From positions 1-64,000 of the forward strand of contig NZ_SSOJ01000140.1 in the NCBI RefSeq assembly GCF_029871205.1: a stretch of DNA of 64,000 nt, read 5' to 3'. Positions 14,734 to 24,738 of the stretch are shown here, one piece after another. The position numbers and the translations under genes are program-made. The DNA is from Pseudomonas sp. BN417 (lineage in GTDB: Bacteria; Pseudomonadota; Gammaproteobacteria; Pseudomonadales; Pseudomonadaceae). Positions within the stretch are counted from its first letter, which is position 1. Each line of letters opens with the position of its first letter. The notes below the pieces were generated by a model. That model had not been told where the DNA came from. It saw nothing but the letters and a program-made list of their open reading frames with translations, and did not search any database.

Positions 14734-16311
14734 ATGAAAAAACTCCTCCTAGGGCTCCTCTGCCTCACCGTGCTCGGCTGTGCCAAGCATGAAGAGCCGG
14801 AGAAGACGGTCGACGTGCTGCTGATCGGCGCCGGCATCATGAGCGCCAGCCTCGGCACCTACCTCAACGAGCTGGAACCGGACTGGACCATCGACATCTA
14901 CGAACGCCTGGACCAGGTCGCCGCAGAAAGCTCCAACCCCTGGAACAACGCCGGTACCGGCCACTCGGCCTTCTGCGAGCTGAACTACACCCCGGAAACC
15001 GCCGATGGTGGCATCGACATCAGCAAGGCGGTCGAGATCAACGAATCCTTCGAGATCTCCAAGCAGTTCTGGGCCTATCAGGTCGAGCGCAATGTGCTGA
15101 GCAACCCGAAGTCCTTCATCAACAGTGTTCCGCACATGAGCTTCGTCTGGGGCGACGACAACATCGCCTTCCTCAAGAAGCGCCACGCCGCCCTGCAGCA
15201 CAGCTCGCTGTTCCGTGGCATGGAGTACTCCGAGGACCATGAGCAGATCAACAAATGGGCGCCGCTGGCGATGGAAGGCCGCCCGGCCGAGCAGAAAGTG
15301 GCCGCCACCCGCATGGCCATCGGTACCGACGTCAACTTCGGCGAAATAACCCGCCAGCTGATCGATTCCCTGACCCGCAATGACAAGGTCAAGCTGCACC
15401 TCAAGCACGAAGTGCGCGACATCCAGCGCAATGACGACGGTACCTGGACGGTCACCGTCGCCGACCTCGGCAACGGCGAAGCGGAAACCAGCGTCAAGGC
15501 CAAATTCGTCTTCATCGGCGCCGGCGGTGGCGCCCTCAAGCTGCTGCAGAAATCCGGCATCCCGGAAGCCGAGGGTTACGCCGGCTTCCCGGTGGGCGGC
15601 CAGTTCCTCGTCACCCGCAACCCGGAAGTGGTGGCCCAGCACCAGGCCAAGCTCTACGGCAAGGCGTCCGTGGGCTCCCCGCCCATGTCCGTGCCGCACC
15701 TGGATACCCGCGTGATCGACGGCCAGAAGGTGCTGCTGTTCGGCCCCTTCGCCACCTTCTCCACCAAGTTCCTGAAGAACGGCTCGCTGCTGGACATGTT
15801 CAGCGCCCTGACCACCGACAACATCGGCCCGATGACCCATGCCGGCCTCGACAACCTGCCGCTGAGCACCTACCTCATGGGCCAGCTGATGCTGAGCCAG
15901 GCCGATCGCATGCACGAGCTGCGCGAGTACTTCCCGCAAGCGAAGGACGAGGACTGGGAGCTGCTGACCGCCGGCCAGCGCGTGCAGGTGATCAAGAAAG
16001 ACGCCGACAAGGGCGGCATCCTGCAGTTCGGCACCGAGGTCGTCAGCTCCGCCGACGGCAGCATCGCCGCCCTGCTGGGCGCTTCGCCGGGCGCCTCCAC
16101 CGCCGCGCCGATCATGCTCAGCGTCCTGGAGAAGACCTTCAAGGACGAGGTCCAGACCCCCGAGTGGCAGGCCAGGCTGAAGGAGATCATCCCCTCCTAC
16201 GGCCGCAAGCTGAACAACGACCTGGAGCTGACCAACCAGGTCCGCGCCTGGAGCAGCGAGCGCCTGCAGCTGGAGTACGTGCCCGTCCTGCCGGAAGTGG
16301 CGGTGCAGTAA
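14734..16311 (+). CDS. mqo: malate:quinone oxidoreductase
   Basis: The 525-residue FAD enzyme oxidises malate to oxaloacetate and passes electrons to the quinone pool. The Rossmann motif [16 protein letters not shown] follows the signal, and [22 protein letters not shown] is a hallmark of the family. Unusually visible is a lipoprotein-like signal [16 protein letters not shown] with a VLGC lipobox and lysine at +3. Some other Mqo proteins also carry signal-like N-termini, so surface location needs testing. AAGGGA lies 7 bases before the ATG at 14734, and upstream in-frame codons lack a site. The gene is monocistronic. Confidence 0.93.
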   Translation: MKKLLLGLLCLTVLGCAKHEEPEKTVDVLLIGAGIMSASLGTYLNELEPDWTIDIYERLDQVAAESSNPWNNAGTGHSAFCELNYTPETADGGIDISKAVEINESFEISKQFWAYQVERNVLSNPKSFINSVPHMSFVWGDDNIAFLKKRHAALQHSSLFRGMEYSEDHEQINKWAPLAMEGRPAEQKVAATRMAIGTDVNFGEITRQLIDSLTRNDKVKLHLKHEVRDIQRNDDGTWTVTVADLGNGEAETSVKAKFVFIGAGGGALKLLQKSGIPEAEGYAGFPVGGQFLVTRNPEVVAQHQAKLYGKASVGSPPMSVPHLDTRVIDGQKVLLFGPFATFSTKFLKNGSLLDMFSALTTDNIGPMTHAGLDNLPLSTYLMGQLMLSQADRMHELREYFPQAKDEDWELLTAGQRVQVIKKDADKGGILQFGTEVVSSADGSIAALLGASPGASTAAPIMLSVLEKTFKDEVQTPEWQARLKEIIPSYGRKLNNDLELTNQVRAWSSERLQLEYVPVLPEVAVQ

Positions 16312-16467
16312 GACCTTGATGAACCGGCCGGGGCTTCCGTCTCCCCGCCCCCTGCAGGCGCGAATTCTTTTGAACTTGGGAAACCACGTCCTCAGGGCGT
16401 GGTCATGAGTCACCGGCTCTGCCTGTGACGACTCAGGTTGTCTGGATAGAGCGACGGAGTCGACCCG

Positions 16468-16546
16468 GTAGGGTGCGCCGCGCGCACCAATGGTTGAGCG
16501 CGGCGCAGGGGTTGATTCCGCGCTCGGTGCGCATGGCGCACCCTAC
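16468..16546. repeat. intergenic inverted repeat, family C copy 2
   Basis: The outer arms GTAGGGTGCGCCGCGCGCAC and GTGCGCATGGCGCACCCTAC are nearly complementary around a 39-bp centre. The element lies in the mqo-eptA gap. Confidence 0.9.
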
Positions 16547-16674
16547 GGGGGGGCACGTGCAGGCAAGTCCAGGTTCTACGAGCGTGGATGTTCACTCGCG
16601 AAGCAGGCCGCAGGCCTGCCCTGCAGGACACCGGTCCGCTTCCCGAACGTTCCCTTCACAAACCCAACATTTTC

Positions 16675-16690
16675 CCGAGGTTTTTTTCAC
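16675..16690 (+). promoter_or_regulatory. ColR-binding box upstream of eptA
   Basis: The site CCGAGGTTTTTTTCAC matches the ColR consensus YYNASNNYTTTTTCAC at every defined position (consensus recalled from published Pseudomonas putida work). It ends 79 bp before the eptA start, in forward orientation. Two further matches at 19694 and 28878 have nearly the same distance and orientation relative to their genes. Confidence 0.8.
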
Positions 16691-16769
16691 GAAAGTTTGA
16701 TACGGGCGTTCCTATCCTCGGCGCCCTATCCTTGATGGATAGGTACTCCAATTGGGAGCCGCCTGGTTC

Positions 16770-18413
16770 ATGTTCAAACGTATCTCGGTTCGTCCTGAAA
16801 GCCTCACCCTCCTGACCAGCCTGCTCCTGCTCTCGCTGTACAACGTCCCGCTCTGGCAACACCTCTCGTCCATAGTCCCGGCGGATGCCGGCGGCCTGGG
16901 GATGCGCCTGGCCTTCGGCCTGATGGTGCTCGCCGCGTTCAACTTCGTCCTGGTGCTGGTGTCCTTCCGCTGGGTGCTCAAGCCGGTCCTGATCGTCCTG
17001 TTCCTGGCCAGCTCCGGTGTCGCCTACTTCATGAGCCAGTACGGCGTGCTCATCGACGCCAACATGCTGCGCAACGTCGCCGAAACCGACGTCCACGAAG
17101 TGCGCGACCTGCTCTCCTTCAAGCTGCTCCTTTTTATCCTGCTGCTGGGCGTGCTGCCCAGCTGGCTGCTGTGGAAGCTGCCGGTGCGGCACCAGCCGCT
17201 GCGCCGCGAACTGCTCGGCAAACTCGCGCTCGCCATCGGTTCGGTGGCCGTGCTCGGCGTGGTGGCCCTGGCCAACTACCAGGGCCTGGCGTCACTGTTC
17301 CGCAACCACCATGAGCTGCGCCTGCTGGTGGTGCCCAGCAACTACCTGAACGCCTCCTACGGCTATATGCGCGAGCAGCTGACGGTCGCCAAGGCGCCGC
17401 TGCGGCAGATCGGCCTGGACGCCCGGAAGGCCCCGGCCTGGCAGGACCACCAGCGCAAGTCGCTGACCGTGTTGGTGATCGGCGAAAGCGCGCGGGCGGA
17501 GAACTTCGGCATCCTCGGCTACCCGCGCGATACCACCCCCCTGCTCAAGGCCCAGCAAGGCATCCTCGCCTTCTCCAATGTGCGCTCCTGCGGCACCGAA
17601 ACCGCCGTCTCGGTGCCCTGCATGTTCTCCAACATGGGCCGCGCCGACTACGACGCCGCCCGCGCCCGCAGCCAGGAGGGCCTGCTGGATGTGCTGGAGC
17701 ATGCCGGCCTCTCCGTGAGCTGGCACGACAACCAGTCCGGTTGCAAGGGCACTTGCGACCGGGTTGCCCAGGAGGACCTCAGTCACCGCAAGGACCCCGT
17801 ACTGTGCAGTGGCGGAGAGTGTCATGACGAAATCCTGCTGAAGGGCCTGCAGGCCTATATCGACCAGCTCAAGGATGACTCGGTGCTGGTCCTGCACCAG
17901 ATGGGCAGCCATGGCCCGGAATATGCCAAGCGCTATCCCAAGCGCTTCGAGAAGTTCACCCCGGTGTGTACCAGCAACGCCCTGAACGACTGCAGCCAGG
18001 AAAGCATCGTCAATGCCTACGACAACACCCTGGTCTATACCGACTACGTGCTGTCGAATCTGATCGACCTTTTGCGCAAGAACCAGGACAAGGTCGACAC
18101 GGCCATGGTGTACATCGCCGACCACGGCGAATCACTGGGCGAGTACAACCTCTTCCTCCATGGCACGCCCTACCTGCTGGCCCCGGACCAGCAGAAGCAC
18201 GTCGCCATGCTCAGCTGGTTCTCCGACAGCTACCGGAAGGACTTCGCCCTGGACACCGGCTGCCTGGGCAAGGAGCGCGACATGCCGCTGAGCCAGGACA
18301 ACTTCTTCCACTCGGTACTGGGCCTGCTGCAGGTGCAAACCGAGGAATACAAGGGCGGCCTGGACCTGTTCGCCCCCTGCCGCGCCGATGGCGCGGCCCT
18401 CGCCAAGAGATAG
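16770..18413 (+). CDS. eptA: lipid A phosphoethanolamine transferase (EptA family)
   Basis: The 547-residue protein has five N-terminal membrane helices (about 15-180) and a periplasmic alkaline-phosphatase-fold domain. The catalytic threonine is T278 in SCGTETAVSVPC, flanked by the C274/C284 pair. GESARAENFG, the GSHGPEY segment and IADHGESLGE supply metal ligands. It transfers phosphoethanolamine from phosphatidylethanolamine to lipid A, lowering negative charge. In Pseudomonas aeruginosa eptA is induced by zinc through ColRS. Here a ColR box lies upstream, and the colS gene starts 9 bp downstream. The ATG at 16770 is chosen over TTG at 16752. Confidence 0.93.
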   Translation: MFKRISVRPESLTLLTSLLLLSLYNVPLWQHLSSIVPADAGGLGMRLAFGLMVLAAFNFVLVLVSFRWVLKPVLIVLFLASSGVAYFMSQYGVLIDANMLRNVAETDVHEVRDLLSFKLLLFILLLGVLPSWLLWKLPVRHQPLRRELLGKLALAIGSVAVLGVVALANYQGLASLFRNHHELRLLVVPSNYLNASYGYMREQLTVAKAPLRQIGLDARKAPAWQDHQRKSLTVLVIGESARAENFGILGYPRDTTPLLKAQQGILAFSNVRSCGTETAVSVPCMFSNMGRADYDAARARSQEGLLDVLEHAGLSVSWHDNQSGCKGTCDRVAQEDLSHRKDPVLCSGGECHDEILLKGLQAYIDQLKDDSVLVLHQMGSHGPEYAKRYPKRFEKFTPVCTSNALNDCSQESIVNAYDNTLVYTDYVLSNLIDLLRKNQDKVDTAMVYIADHGESLGEYNLFLHGTPYLLAPDQQKHVAMLSWFSDSYRKDFALDTGCLGKERDMPLSQDNFFHSVLGLLQVQTEEYKGGLDLFAPCRADGAALAKR

Positions 18414-18422
18414 GTCGGCGCC

Positions 18423-19697
18423 ATGGGAGGCAAACAGCCACTGGAGCGGCGGATCATCTTCGCCTTCGTGCTGATGACCCTGATCGTCAGTGGCACCTTT
18501 TCCCTGGGGATAGTCGCCATCGTGCACTTCATCGAAGAGCACCTGGTGTCCGAGGAGCTGGGACGAGAGCTGGACTTCGCGATCAATGAAGAACTCAAGC
18601 TCGACCAGGCGGCCCACATCGACGCCAACACCCGCTTTTTCAGCTCCCACACCGGCCACGCGGCCTTGCCGCCCCGCTTCACCGGTCTGCCAGAAGGCTT
18701 TTCGGAAGTGCTGGACGGCGACGAGGCCTACTACGTGTTCAAGCGCAGCCACGACAGCCATGAAGACGTCCTGGTGGAAGAGCAGCACGAATTCGAGGCC
18801 CGCGAGCGGGCGCTGTTCGACGTGGTCCTGGCTGGTTTCCTGCTCAGCGTGTTCGGCGCCTGGGGCCTGGGACGCCTGCTGGCACGCCGGGTGATGGCGC
18901 CCGTGCGACGCCTGGCGCAGCAGGTGCGCCATCGTGACCAGTTGCTGCCCATGGCTCCCCGTCTGGCGCCCGACTACCCGGACGACGAAGTGGGACGCCT
19001 GGCCGCGGCCTTCGATGAAACCCTGGGCCAGCTGCGCCACTCGCTGGAGCGTGAGCGGCTGTTCACCAGCGATGTCAGCCACGAGCTGCGCACCCCGCTG
19101 ATGGTGATCGCTACCTCCTGCGAACTGCTGCTCAGCGCCCCCCATCTGACCGCCGGCGAACGCGCCCAGGTGGTCCGTATTGCTCGCGCCAGCGCCGACA
19201 TGCACGACCTGGTGCAGACCTTCCTGCGCCTGGCACGGGCCGGCCAGGAGGAAGGCGGTATCGCCGACAAGGCCACCCTGGCCAGCCTCGCCGCCGAGCA
19301 AGTTCGCCTGTGGGCACCGCAGTTCCAGGCCAAGGGCCTGGCCTTCACCCTCATCGACGAAGGCGCCGGCTCCACCCGATACGAAGCCCCGCAACTGCGC
19401 ACGGTGATGTCCAACCTGCTGCGCAATGCCCTGCATTACACCGAGCAGGGTAGCGTGAAGCTGATCCTGGGCGGGGACGGCTTTCGCGTGGAAGACAGTG
19501 GCCTGGGCATTCCGGAAGAGGAGCTGGAACGCATCTTCCACAGCTTCGTGCGCGGTCAGCAGGCGCGCGGCGAAGGCCTGGGGCTCGGCTTGTCACTGGT
19601 CAAGCGCATCTGCCAGCAACAGGGCTGGGAGGTCCGGGTGGAATCGAGCCCCGAGTCGGGCAGCTGCTTCTCGGTAACCCTCGGCGACTGGCGTTGA
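18423..19697 (+). CDS. colS: ColS-like sensor histidine kinase
   Basis: The 424-residue protein has TM1 (about 11-35), a 95-residue acidic and His-rich periplasmic loop, TM2 (about 131-151), HAMP (about 152-205), a dimerisation helix with H220 in SHELRTPL, and an HATPase domain (NLLRNALHY, GLGLGLSLVK). The loop ends with an ExxE motif (E120-Q-H-E123). In Pseudomonas putida ColS an ExxE motif near TM2 senses ferric iron and zinc. It lies 9 bp after eptA and so is probably co-transcribed with it. The matching regulator gene colR is 9.2 kb downstream, which is an unusual split. A ColR box overlaps its stop codon. Confidence 0.87.
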   Translation: MGGKQPLERRIIFAFVLMTLIVSGTFSLGIVAIVHFIEEHLVSEELGRELDFAINEELKLDQAAHIDANTRFFSSHTGHAALPPRFTGLPEGFSEVLDGDEAYYVFKRSHDSHEDVLVEEQHEFEARERALFDVVLAGFLLSVFGAWGLGRLLARRVMAPVRRLAQQVRHRDQLLPMAPRLAPDYPDDEVGRLAAAFDETLGQLRHSLERERLFTSDVSHELRTPLMVIATSCELLLSAPHLTAGERAQVVRIARASADMHDLVQTFLRLARAGQEEGGIADKATLASLAAEQVRLWAPQFQAKGLAFTLIDEGAGSTRYEAPQLRTVMSNLLRNALHYTEQGSVKLILGGDGFRVEDSGLGIPEEELERIFHSFVRGQQARGEGLGLGLSLVKRICQQQGWEVRVESSPESGSCFSVTLGDWR

Positions 19698-19709
19698 CAT
19701 TTTTTTCAC
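19694..19709 (+). promoter_or_regulatory. ColR-binding box upstream of the methyltransferase gene
   Basis: The site TTGACATTTTTTTCAC matches the consensus YYNASNNYTTTTTCAC at every defined position. It overlaps the colS stop codon and ends 74 bp before the methyltransferase ATG at 19784. This creates an internal ColR-controlled promoter position downstream of colS. Confidence 0.78.
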
Positions 19710-19783
19710 AGGCTTTTGACCTCGCCATTACAGCTCGCCCCCTAGATTGGCCACTCTTTCCGCCAGACATGGAGCTGCGGTAC

Positions 19784-20476
19784 ATGCCACAACCACGGCC
19801 GAAGCCTTTCGAGCTGGACAGCGCGCGCGCGACCTACCGAGAGCGCTCCGAGACGCAGCCGCACCCACGCAGCGCAAGCGTGGGCAGCAGGCTGGCGGCC
19901 TGGCGCGAGGAGCGCATGGCACTCCAGGCGCTGCGCATTGCCGGTGAGCCCAACCTGATGCTCGACCTGTGCGGCAGCGGCCGCTTCTGGCCACTGCTGA
20001 CCCGCCACCCCAATCGCCTGGTGCTCGCCGCCGATGATCCGGCCGGGCAGCTGGCGCAACCCCACTCCGCGAAACCTGCGGAAATGGCCGAGCGTATCTG
20101 CGTATTGCCCATCTCCGCCGGCGCCATCGACCTGGGCGAGAACGCCGTGGATTCGATCTTCTGCATGGGTTTGCTGCAGCGGATAGAGACCGTGGACCGT
20201 CGCCTGTCGATGCTGCGCGAGTTCCATCGGGTCAGCCGCGACACCCTGATCCTGTCGCTCTGGGTGGACGGCAACTACCAGGCCTGGCGACGCAAGCGTT
20301 CGGAAAGGCGCCGGGCTCCGATCGATCCCGCCGGCCGGCAACGCACCCGCTGCGCAGTGAGCCGTGAACAGATCGAAGCAGAGTTCCGCAGCGTCGGCTT
20401 CAACATCCTTTCCCACCTGGACCTTTTGCCTGGCATCGCCATGTTGCGGGTCTACGTATTGCGCAAGGTGCCTTGA
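19784..20476 (+). CDS. SAM-dependent methyltransferase (class I)
   Basis: The 230-residue protein has a class I methyltransferase core: LMLDLCGSGRFWPLL (motif I, about 64-78), LAADD (motif II) and VDSIFCMGLLQRI (about 120-132). The substrate is unknown. A putative methyltransferase follows colRS in Pseudomonas putida and P. aeruginosa as I recall, so the linkage to ColS appears conserved. The ATG at 19784 is chosen because GGAG lies 9 bases upstream. The longer frame starts at 19694 inside the ColR box. The propeller gene follows 14 bp downstream. Confidence 0.83.
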   Translation: MPQPRPKPFELDSARATYRERSETQPHPRSASVGSRLAAWREERMALQALRIAGEPNLMLDLCGSGRFWPLLTRHPNRLVLAADDPAGQLAQPHSAKPAEMAERICVLPISAGAIDLGENAVDSIFCMGLLQRIETVDRRLSMLREFHRVSRDTLILSLWVDGNYQAWRRKRSERRRAPIDPAGRQRTRCAVSREQIEAEFRSVGFNILSHLDLLPGIAMLRVYVLRKVP

Positions 20477-20490
20477 GCGCCGGAGCTCCC

Positions 20491-21435
20491 ATGACCGCTG
20501 AAACCACCGCCTTTCCACTTCGACGTTCAGCCATCGGCAAGCGCCCACGCCCGCGATCGCATTGGCTCATCCCCTTGTTCGACAGACGCGCCGCGCGCTG
20601 GCTGCTGGCGGGCTTCGCGCTGCTCCTGCTGGTTGGCGCCAGCTCACCCGCCTGGCGACACCTCTACCCGGCCGTCGCCGCGCCGGGCTGGACCTACCGG
20701 GTGCACCTGGATGCCATCGAGCGCGTCAGCGCACTGGTGCCAGATGGCAAGGGTGGCCTCTACATCAGCCAGGAAATGCAAGACGGCAAGGGCATGATCC
20801 TGCGCAGCGGGACGGACGACGGACTACGCACGGTGGAGTCCGGGCTGTCCAAGCCCGACGGCATGATTGCCTATCGCGGTGGCGTGGCCTTCAGCCAGGA
20901 ACAGGGCAAACACCCAGTGTCCTGGATGAGCGGCGACGGCACCCGGCAACTGTTCAGCGCCGACAGCGTCGAGGGCCTGGCGACCGATGGCCACTTCCTC
21001 TATGCCATCGAGGACCTCCACGGCAATGGCCACCTGCTGCGCTACGACCCGGAGACGACCAGCGTCACGACCCTGCGCAGCGGCCTGGACGAAGCCGAAG
21101 CGGTGACCATCTGCCCGGATGGTCGGCTGTTCTATTCCGAGAAGTCGCGCGGCCAGATCCGCCAGCTGCAGGCGGACGGTCCCGACCCGGTGGTGCTCGA
21201 TGGCCTGCGCGAACCCGGCTTCCTGCTGTGCAACCGGGAGGGTCTGTGGATCACCGAAGACGCCACCCACATGGCCCGCGTGCTGCTGCTCGACGCCCAA
21301 GGCGACTTGAACGTCGTGCTGTCCCACCTGCGCTCTCCCCAGACCATTGTCGAGGCATCCCCGGGCCACTACCTGGTCGCCGAGCAGGGCCGCAACCGGG
21401 TACTCGAGCTGCAACGAGCGACTGCCGAGCCATGA
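20491..21435 (+). CDS. membrane-anchored beta-propeller protein (SMP-30/NHL-like)
   Basis: The 314-residue protein has one N-terminal membrane anchor (about 33-52, WLLAGFALLLLVGASSP) after a basic cytoplasmic tail. A periplasmic domain of repeated four-stranded blades follows, with recurring motifs such as VSALVPDGKGGLYIS, VEGLATDGHFLYAIED and AEAVTICPDGRLFYSE. This resembles SMP-30/gluconolactonase or NHL-type propellers. No enzyme activity can be assigned. It follows the methyltransferase by 14 bp with a GGAG site. A second propeller of a different family is encoded at 27130, so the locus carries two periplasmic propellers. Confidence 0.8.
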   Translation: MTAETTAFPLRRSAIGKRPRPRSHWLIPLFDRRAARWLLAGFALLLLVGASSPAWRHLYPAVAAPGWTYRVHLDAIERVSALVPDGKGGLYISQEMQDGKGMILRSGTDDGLRTVESGLSKPDGMIAYRGGVAFSQEQGKHPVSWMSGDGTRQLFSADSVEGLATDGHFLYAIEDLHGNGHLLRYDPETTSVTTLRSGLDEAEAVTICPDGRLFYSEKSRGQIRQLQADGPDPVVLDGLREPGFLLCNREGLWITEDATHMARVLLLDAQGDLNVVLSHLRSPQTIVEASPGHYLVAEQGRNRVLELQRATAEP

Positions 21436-21465
21436 TTCGGGCCATTTCGGGCACCCGGAAGTATC

Positions 21466-21481
21466 ACCACACAATTTTCAC
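21466..21481 (+). promoter_or_regulatory. degenerate ColR-like box in the ugd leader
   Basis: ACCACACAATTTTCAC keeps the A and S positions and TTTTCAC of the ColR consensus but differs at three defined positions. It lies 115 bp upstream of ugd, farther than the 70-79 bp seen for the three better sites. It is a weak candidate only. Confidence 0.3.
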
Positions 21482-21596
21482 AATTCTCGCGTTAGGTTAG
21501 CCTCACGACCGGTGGTCGGCCCGGTTGGGAGGGAACGGGGCCGGCAGTGCCATGAGGACGCCGGGCGTATAGAGAAAAACAACAAGCAGGCGCTGA

Positions 21597-22940
21597 ATGA
21601 AGATCACCATTTTCGGAACGGGCTACGTCGGTCTGACCCAGGCCGCGTGCCTGGCAGAAGTCGGTCACTCGGTCTGCTGCGTCGACATTGACGAGCAACG
21701 GATCGCCCAACTCAATGCGGGCCACTCGCCCATCTACGAACCCGGCCTGGATTCGCTGCTCCACGGCAACCTCGCCGCGCGACGCCTGCGCTTCACCACG
21801 GACGCCGCCGAAGGCGTCGGCTTCGCCGAGGTCATCTTCATCGCCGTGGGCACACCACCCGATGAGGACGGCAGCGCGGACATGAAGTACGTGTTCGCGG
21901 TGGCCGACACCATTGCCACGCACGCCGCCGAGGCCAAGGTGGTGATCAACAAGTCCACCTCGCCCGTAGGCACCGCCCAGCGCATCAAGGCGCGCCTGGA
22001 CGAGGCGCTGGCCCGCCAGGGCCGCGCGCTGGACATGCAGGTGGTGTCCAACCCCGAGTTCCTCAAGGAAGGCTCGGCGGTCGAGGACTGCATGCGCCCC
22101 GAGCGCATCATCATCGGCATGGACGGCGAGCGCGATGTCGAGCTGTTCCGCGAGCTGTACAAGCCGTTCAGCCGCAACCACGAGAAGCTGATCCTGATGG
22201 ACAGCCGCAGCGCCGAGCTGACCAAGTACGCGGCCAACAGCATGCTCGCCACCAAGATCTCCTTCATCAACGAGATGGCCAACCTGGCCGAGCGCCTGGG
22301 CGCCGATATCGAAATGGTGCGCAAGGGCATCGGCTCGGACTCGCGGATCGGCTACGACTTCATCTACGCCGGCTGCGGCTACGGTGGCTCCTGTTTCCCC
22401 AAGGACATCCAGGCGCTGCAGCGCACCGCCGCTGAAGTCGGCTACCGCCCGCACCTGCTGGAAGCGGTGGAAGCAGTCAACCATCGCCAGAAGCACAAGG
22501 TCTTCGAAAACATCCATCGCCACTACAACGGTGACCTCAGCGGCAAGACCATCGCCCTCTGGGGCCTGTCGTTCAAACCCAATACCGATGACATGCGCGA
22601 GGCGCCCAGCCGGGTCCTGCTGGAGTCTCTCTGGGCGTCCGGTGCACGGGTCCAGGCCTTCGACCCCGAGGCCATGCAGGAAGCCCGGCGCCTCTACGGC
22701 GAGCGCAACGACCTGACCCTGATGGACTCCAAGGAAGCGGCGCTGGACACCGCCCATGCCTTGGTGATCCTCACCGAGTGGCTGAACTTTCGCGTCGTCG
22801 ACTTCGCCCTGATCCGCGAACGCCTGGGCGACAAGGTGATCTTCGACGGCCGCAATATCTTCGATCCGGCGCACCTCGCCCGCGAAGGCCTGGCCTACTA
22901 CCCCATAGGCCGGGCCGCGGTGGGAGTGAGCCAGCCATGA
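21597..22940 (+). CDS. ugd: UDP-glucose 6-dehydrogenase
   Basis: The 447-residue protein is a full-length UDP-glucose dehydrogenase. The NAD-binding GTGYVG lies at residues 7-12, followed by [19 protein letters not shown], and the catalytic C266 in [12 protein letters not shown]. It makes UDP-glucuronic acid from UDP-glucose. Its stop overlaps the start of the next gene (ATGA), and that gene is a 4-epimerase-like enzyme, so the pair should yield UDP-galacturonate. Ugd normally feeds Ara4N synthesis, but no arnA or arnB homologue is in this window. Confidence 0.95.
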   Translation: MKITIFGTGYVGLTQAACLAEVGHSVCCVDIDEQRIAQLNAGHSPIYEPGLDSLLHGNLAARRLRFTTDAAEGVGFAEVIFIAVGTPPDEDGSADMKYVFAVADTIATHAAEAKVVINKSTSPVGTAQRIKARLDEALARQGRALDMQVVSNPEFLKEGSAVEDCMRPERIIIGMDGERDVELFRELYKPFSRNHEKLILMDSRSAELTKYAANSMLATKISFINEMANLAERLGADIEMVRKGIGSDSRIGYDFIYAGCGYGGSCFPKDIQALQRTAAEVGYRPHLLEAVEAVNHRQKHKVFENIHRHYNGDLSGKTIALWGLSFKPNTDDMREAPSRVLLESLWASGARVQAFDPEAMQEARRLYGERNDLTLMDSKEAALDTAHALVILTEWLNFRVVDFALIRERLGDKVIFDGRNIFDPAHLAREGLAYYPIGRAAVGVSQP

Positions 22941-23935
22941 AATTCCTGGTCACCGGCGCCGCCGGCTTCATCGGCTTCCACACCGCCCTGCGCCTGTGCC
23001 GGACCGGGCACGAGGTACTGGGCGTCGACAACCTCAACGACTACTACAGCGTCGAGCTAAAGCTCGCCCGCCTGGAACAGCTGCGCGGACTCGCCAATTT
23101 CGGTTTCATCAAGCTCGATATCGCCGACCGCGAGGCCATGCAGGTGCTGTTCCGCGAGCACCCTATCGACCGCGTCATCCACCTCGCGGCGCAAGCCGGG
23201 GTGCGCTATTCACTGGACAATCCCCATGTCTATGCCGACGCCAACCTGACCGGCTTCGTCAATGTACTGGAAGGCTGCCGGCAGAACGGCGTCGGCCACC
23301 TTGTCTACGCCTCCAGCAGCTCGGTGTACGGCATGAATGCCAAGGTGCCCTTCTCTATCGAAGACCCCGTCGACAACCCGATCTCGCTCTATGCCGCCAC
23401 CAAGCGTGCCAATGAGCTGATGGCGCACACCTACGCCCACCTCTACCGGATTCCCACTACAGGCCTGCGCTTCTTCACCGTGTACGGCCCCTGGGGGCGC
23501 CCGGACATGGCGCCGTTCAAGTTCACCAAGGCGATCCTCGAAGGGAAGCCGATCGACATCTACAACGGCGGCGACATGTCGCGGGACTTCACCTATATCG
23601 ACGATGTCGTCGAAGGGCTCCTCCGCATCCAGGACTGTCCGCCACCCTACTCCGATGAGTCGGACCAGACCCGCCAAGCGCCACCCGCCAGGCTGTTCAA
23701 CATCGGCCGTGGCTCGCCGGTCAAACTGCTGGACTTCGTCGGGTGCATCGAGGCAGCCACCGGCGTCAAGGCCATCAAGCAGATGAAGCCCATGCAGCCG
23801 GGCGACGTGCCGCAGACCTGGGCCGATGTCAGTGCACTGGCCAAGCGGACTGGGTTCTGCCCCGCCACACCGCTCAACGAGGGCGTCGCGCGCTTTGTCG
23901 ACTGGTACCGCTCCTTTTACGGGGTACGCCCATGA
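22937..23935 (+). CDS. NAD-dependent epimerase, probably UDP-glucuronate 4-epimerase
   Basis: The 332-residue SDR-extended enzyme has the NAD motif GAAGFIG (residues 7-13) and catalytic Y152-x-x-x-K156 (YAATK). It also has the [11 protein letters not shown] segment and the C-terminal [15 protein letters not shown] segment typical of UDP-glucuronate 4-epimerases. It would interconvert UDP-glucuronate and UDP-galacturonate. The gene overlaps ugd by 4 bp, which supports a shared pathway. A UDP-GlcNAcA or other hexose epimerase is a less likely alternative. Confidence 0.88.
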   Translation: MKFLVTGAAGFIGFHTALRLCRTGHEVLGVDNLNDYYSVELKLARLEQLRGLANFGFIKLDIADREAMQVLFREHPIDRVIHLAAQAGVRYSLDNPHVYADANLTGFVNVLEGCRQNGVGHLVYASSSSVYGMNAKVPFSIEDPVDNPISLYAATKRANELMAHTYAHLYRIPTTGLRFFTVYGPWGRPDMAPFKFTKAILEGKPIDIYNGGDMSRDFTYIDDVVEGLLRIQDCPPPYSDESDQTRQAPPARLFNIGRGSPVKLLDFVGCIEAATGVKAIKQMKPMQPGDVPQTWADVSALAKRTGFCPATPLNEGVARFVDWYRSFYGVRP

Positions 23936-24630
23936 TGCCCCTGCGTGCAGTGATCAAGGGCCTCGGGCTCATCCTCAGCCTGGCCCTGGTCGGCTACCTG
24001 TTCGACAGCAGCGACCTGGGCAATGCCGTCAATGAAGCCTGGATCGACGCGCATATCCGTGGCCACGGCCTCGAAGGCACCCTGCTGTTCCTCGCCATGG
24101 GCGCGCTGTTCACCGCCGTCGGCCTGCCCCGGCAGATCATCGCCTTCCTCGCCGGCTATGCCTTCGGCCTGGTTCCGGGCACGCTGCTCGGCACCCTCGC
24201 GGCCTTGCTGGGCTGCCTCATCACCTTCATCTACGCGCGTTCGTTCGGCAGGAGCCTGCTGCGCGAGCGCCTCGGCAAGCGCGCCGCGCGCTTCGACCAG
24301 TTCATCCATGAACATCCCTTCTCCATGACCTTGCTGATCCGCCTCCTGCCGGTGGGCAGCAACCTGCTGACCAACCTCGCCGCCGGCATTTCCAGCGCAC
24401 GCATGGCGCCCTTCCTGGCCGCCAGCTTTATCGGTTTCCTGCCGCAGACCCTGGTGTTCACCCTGGTGGGCAGCGGCATCAATGTCGCACCGACGCTGAG
24501 AGTCGGCTTGGCCACGGTGCTGTTCCTGCTGTCCGGGATGCTCGGCGCCTACCTGTACCACCGCCATCGCCACGGCCTCGGCATCGACGACAAGGTCGAT
24601 GCCGCCCTGGGCGAGGCGGAGCAATCCTGA
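23932..24630 (+). CDS. TVP38/TMEM64 family membrane protein (DedA superfamily)
   Basis: The 232-residue integral membrane protein has the VTT/SNARE-associated domain. Glycine-rich re-entrant segments (AFLAGYAFGLVPGTLLGT, about 67-84) and the central RLLPVGSNLLTNLAAG (about 136-151) are visible. Distant DedA relatives flip undecaprenyl phosphate across the inner membrane, and in some species are needed for Ara4N modification of lipid A. Recycling the lipid carrier for the adjacent GT2/GT39 pair is therefore a plausible role, by inference. It overlaps the epimerase gene by 4 bp (ATGA). Confidence 0.87.
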   Translation: MMPLRAVIKGLGLILSLALVGYLFDSSDLGNAVNEAWIDAHIRGHGLEGTLLFLAMGALFTAVGLPRQIIAFLAGYAFGLVPGTLLGTLAALLGCLITFIYARSFGRSLLRERLGKRAARFDQFIHEHPFSMTLLIRLLPVGSNLLTNLAAGISSARMAPFLAASFIGFLPQTLVFTLVGSGINVAPTLRVGLATVLFLLSGMLGAYLYHRHRHGLGIDDKVDAALGEAEQS

Positions 24631-24738
24631 TGCGCGAGCGATCCGCGTTGTCGTCCGCCTGCAACCCTGGGCAGCCACACTGGCCCGCGCGACGCCGCGC
24701 CAGCAACTTGAACCAACACCTTGATTAATGGATCCAGA

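Larger units (their letters stand above)
16312..16769. other. intergenic region between mqo and eptA
   Basis: This 458-bp stretch holds no credible gene. It contains the family C repeat (16468-16546) and the ColR-type box (16675-16690) that belongs to eptA. The remainder shows nothing I can assign. Confidence 0.7.

Noticed and set aside
16425-16735. Several short frames between mqo and eptA
   Set aside because: They cross a family C palindromic repeat and have no ribosome sites. The region is better explained as repeat plus promoter.
19716-19748. Possible sigma-70 promoter (TTGACC ... TAGATT) downstream of the ColR box at 19694
   Set aside because: The spacer would be 21 bp, outside the normal range, so I do not report it as a promoter. 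A start-site map would be needed.
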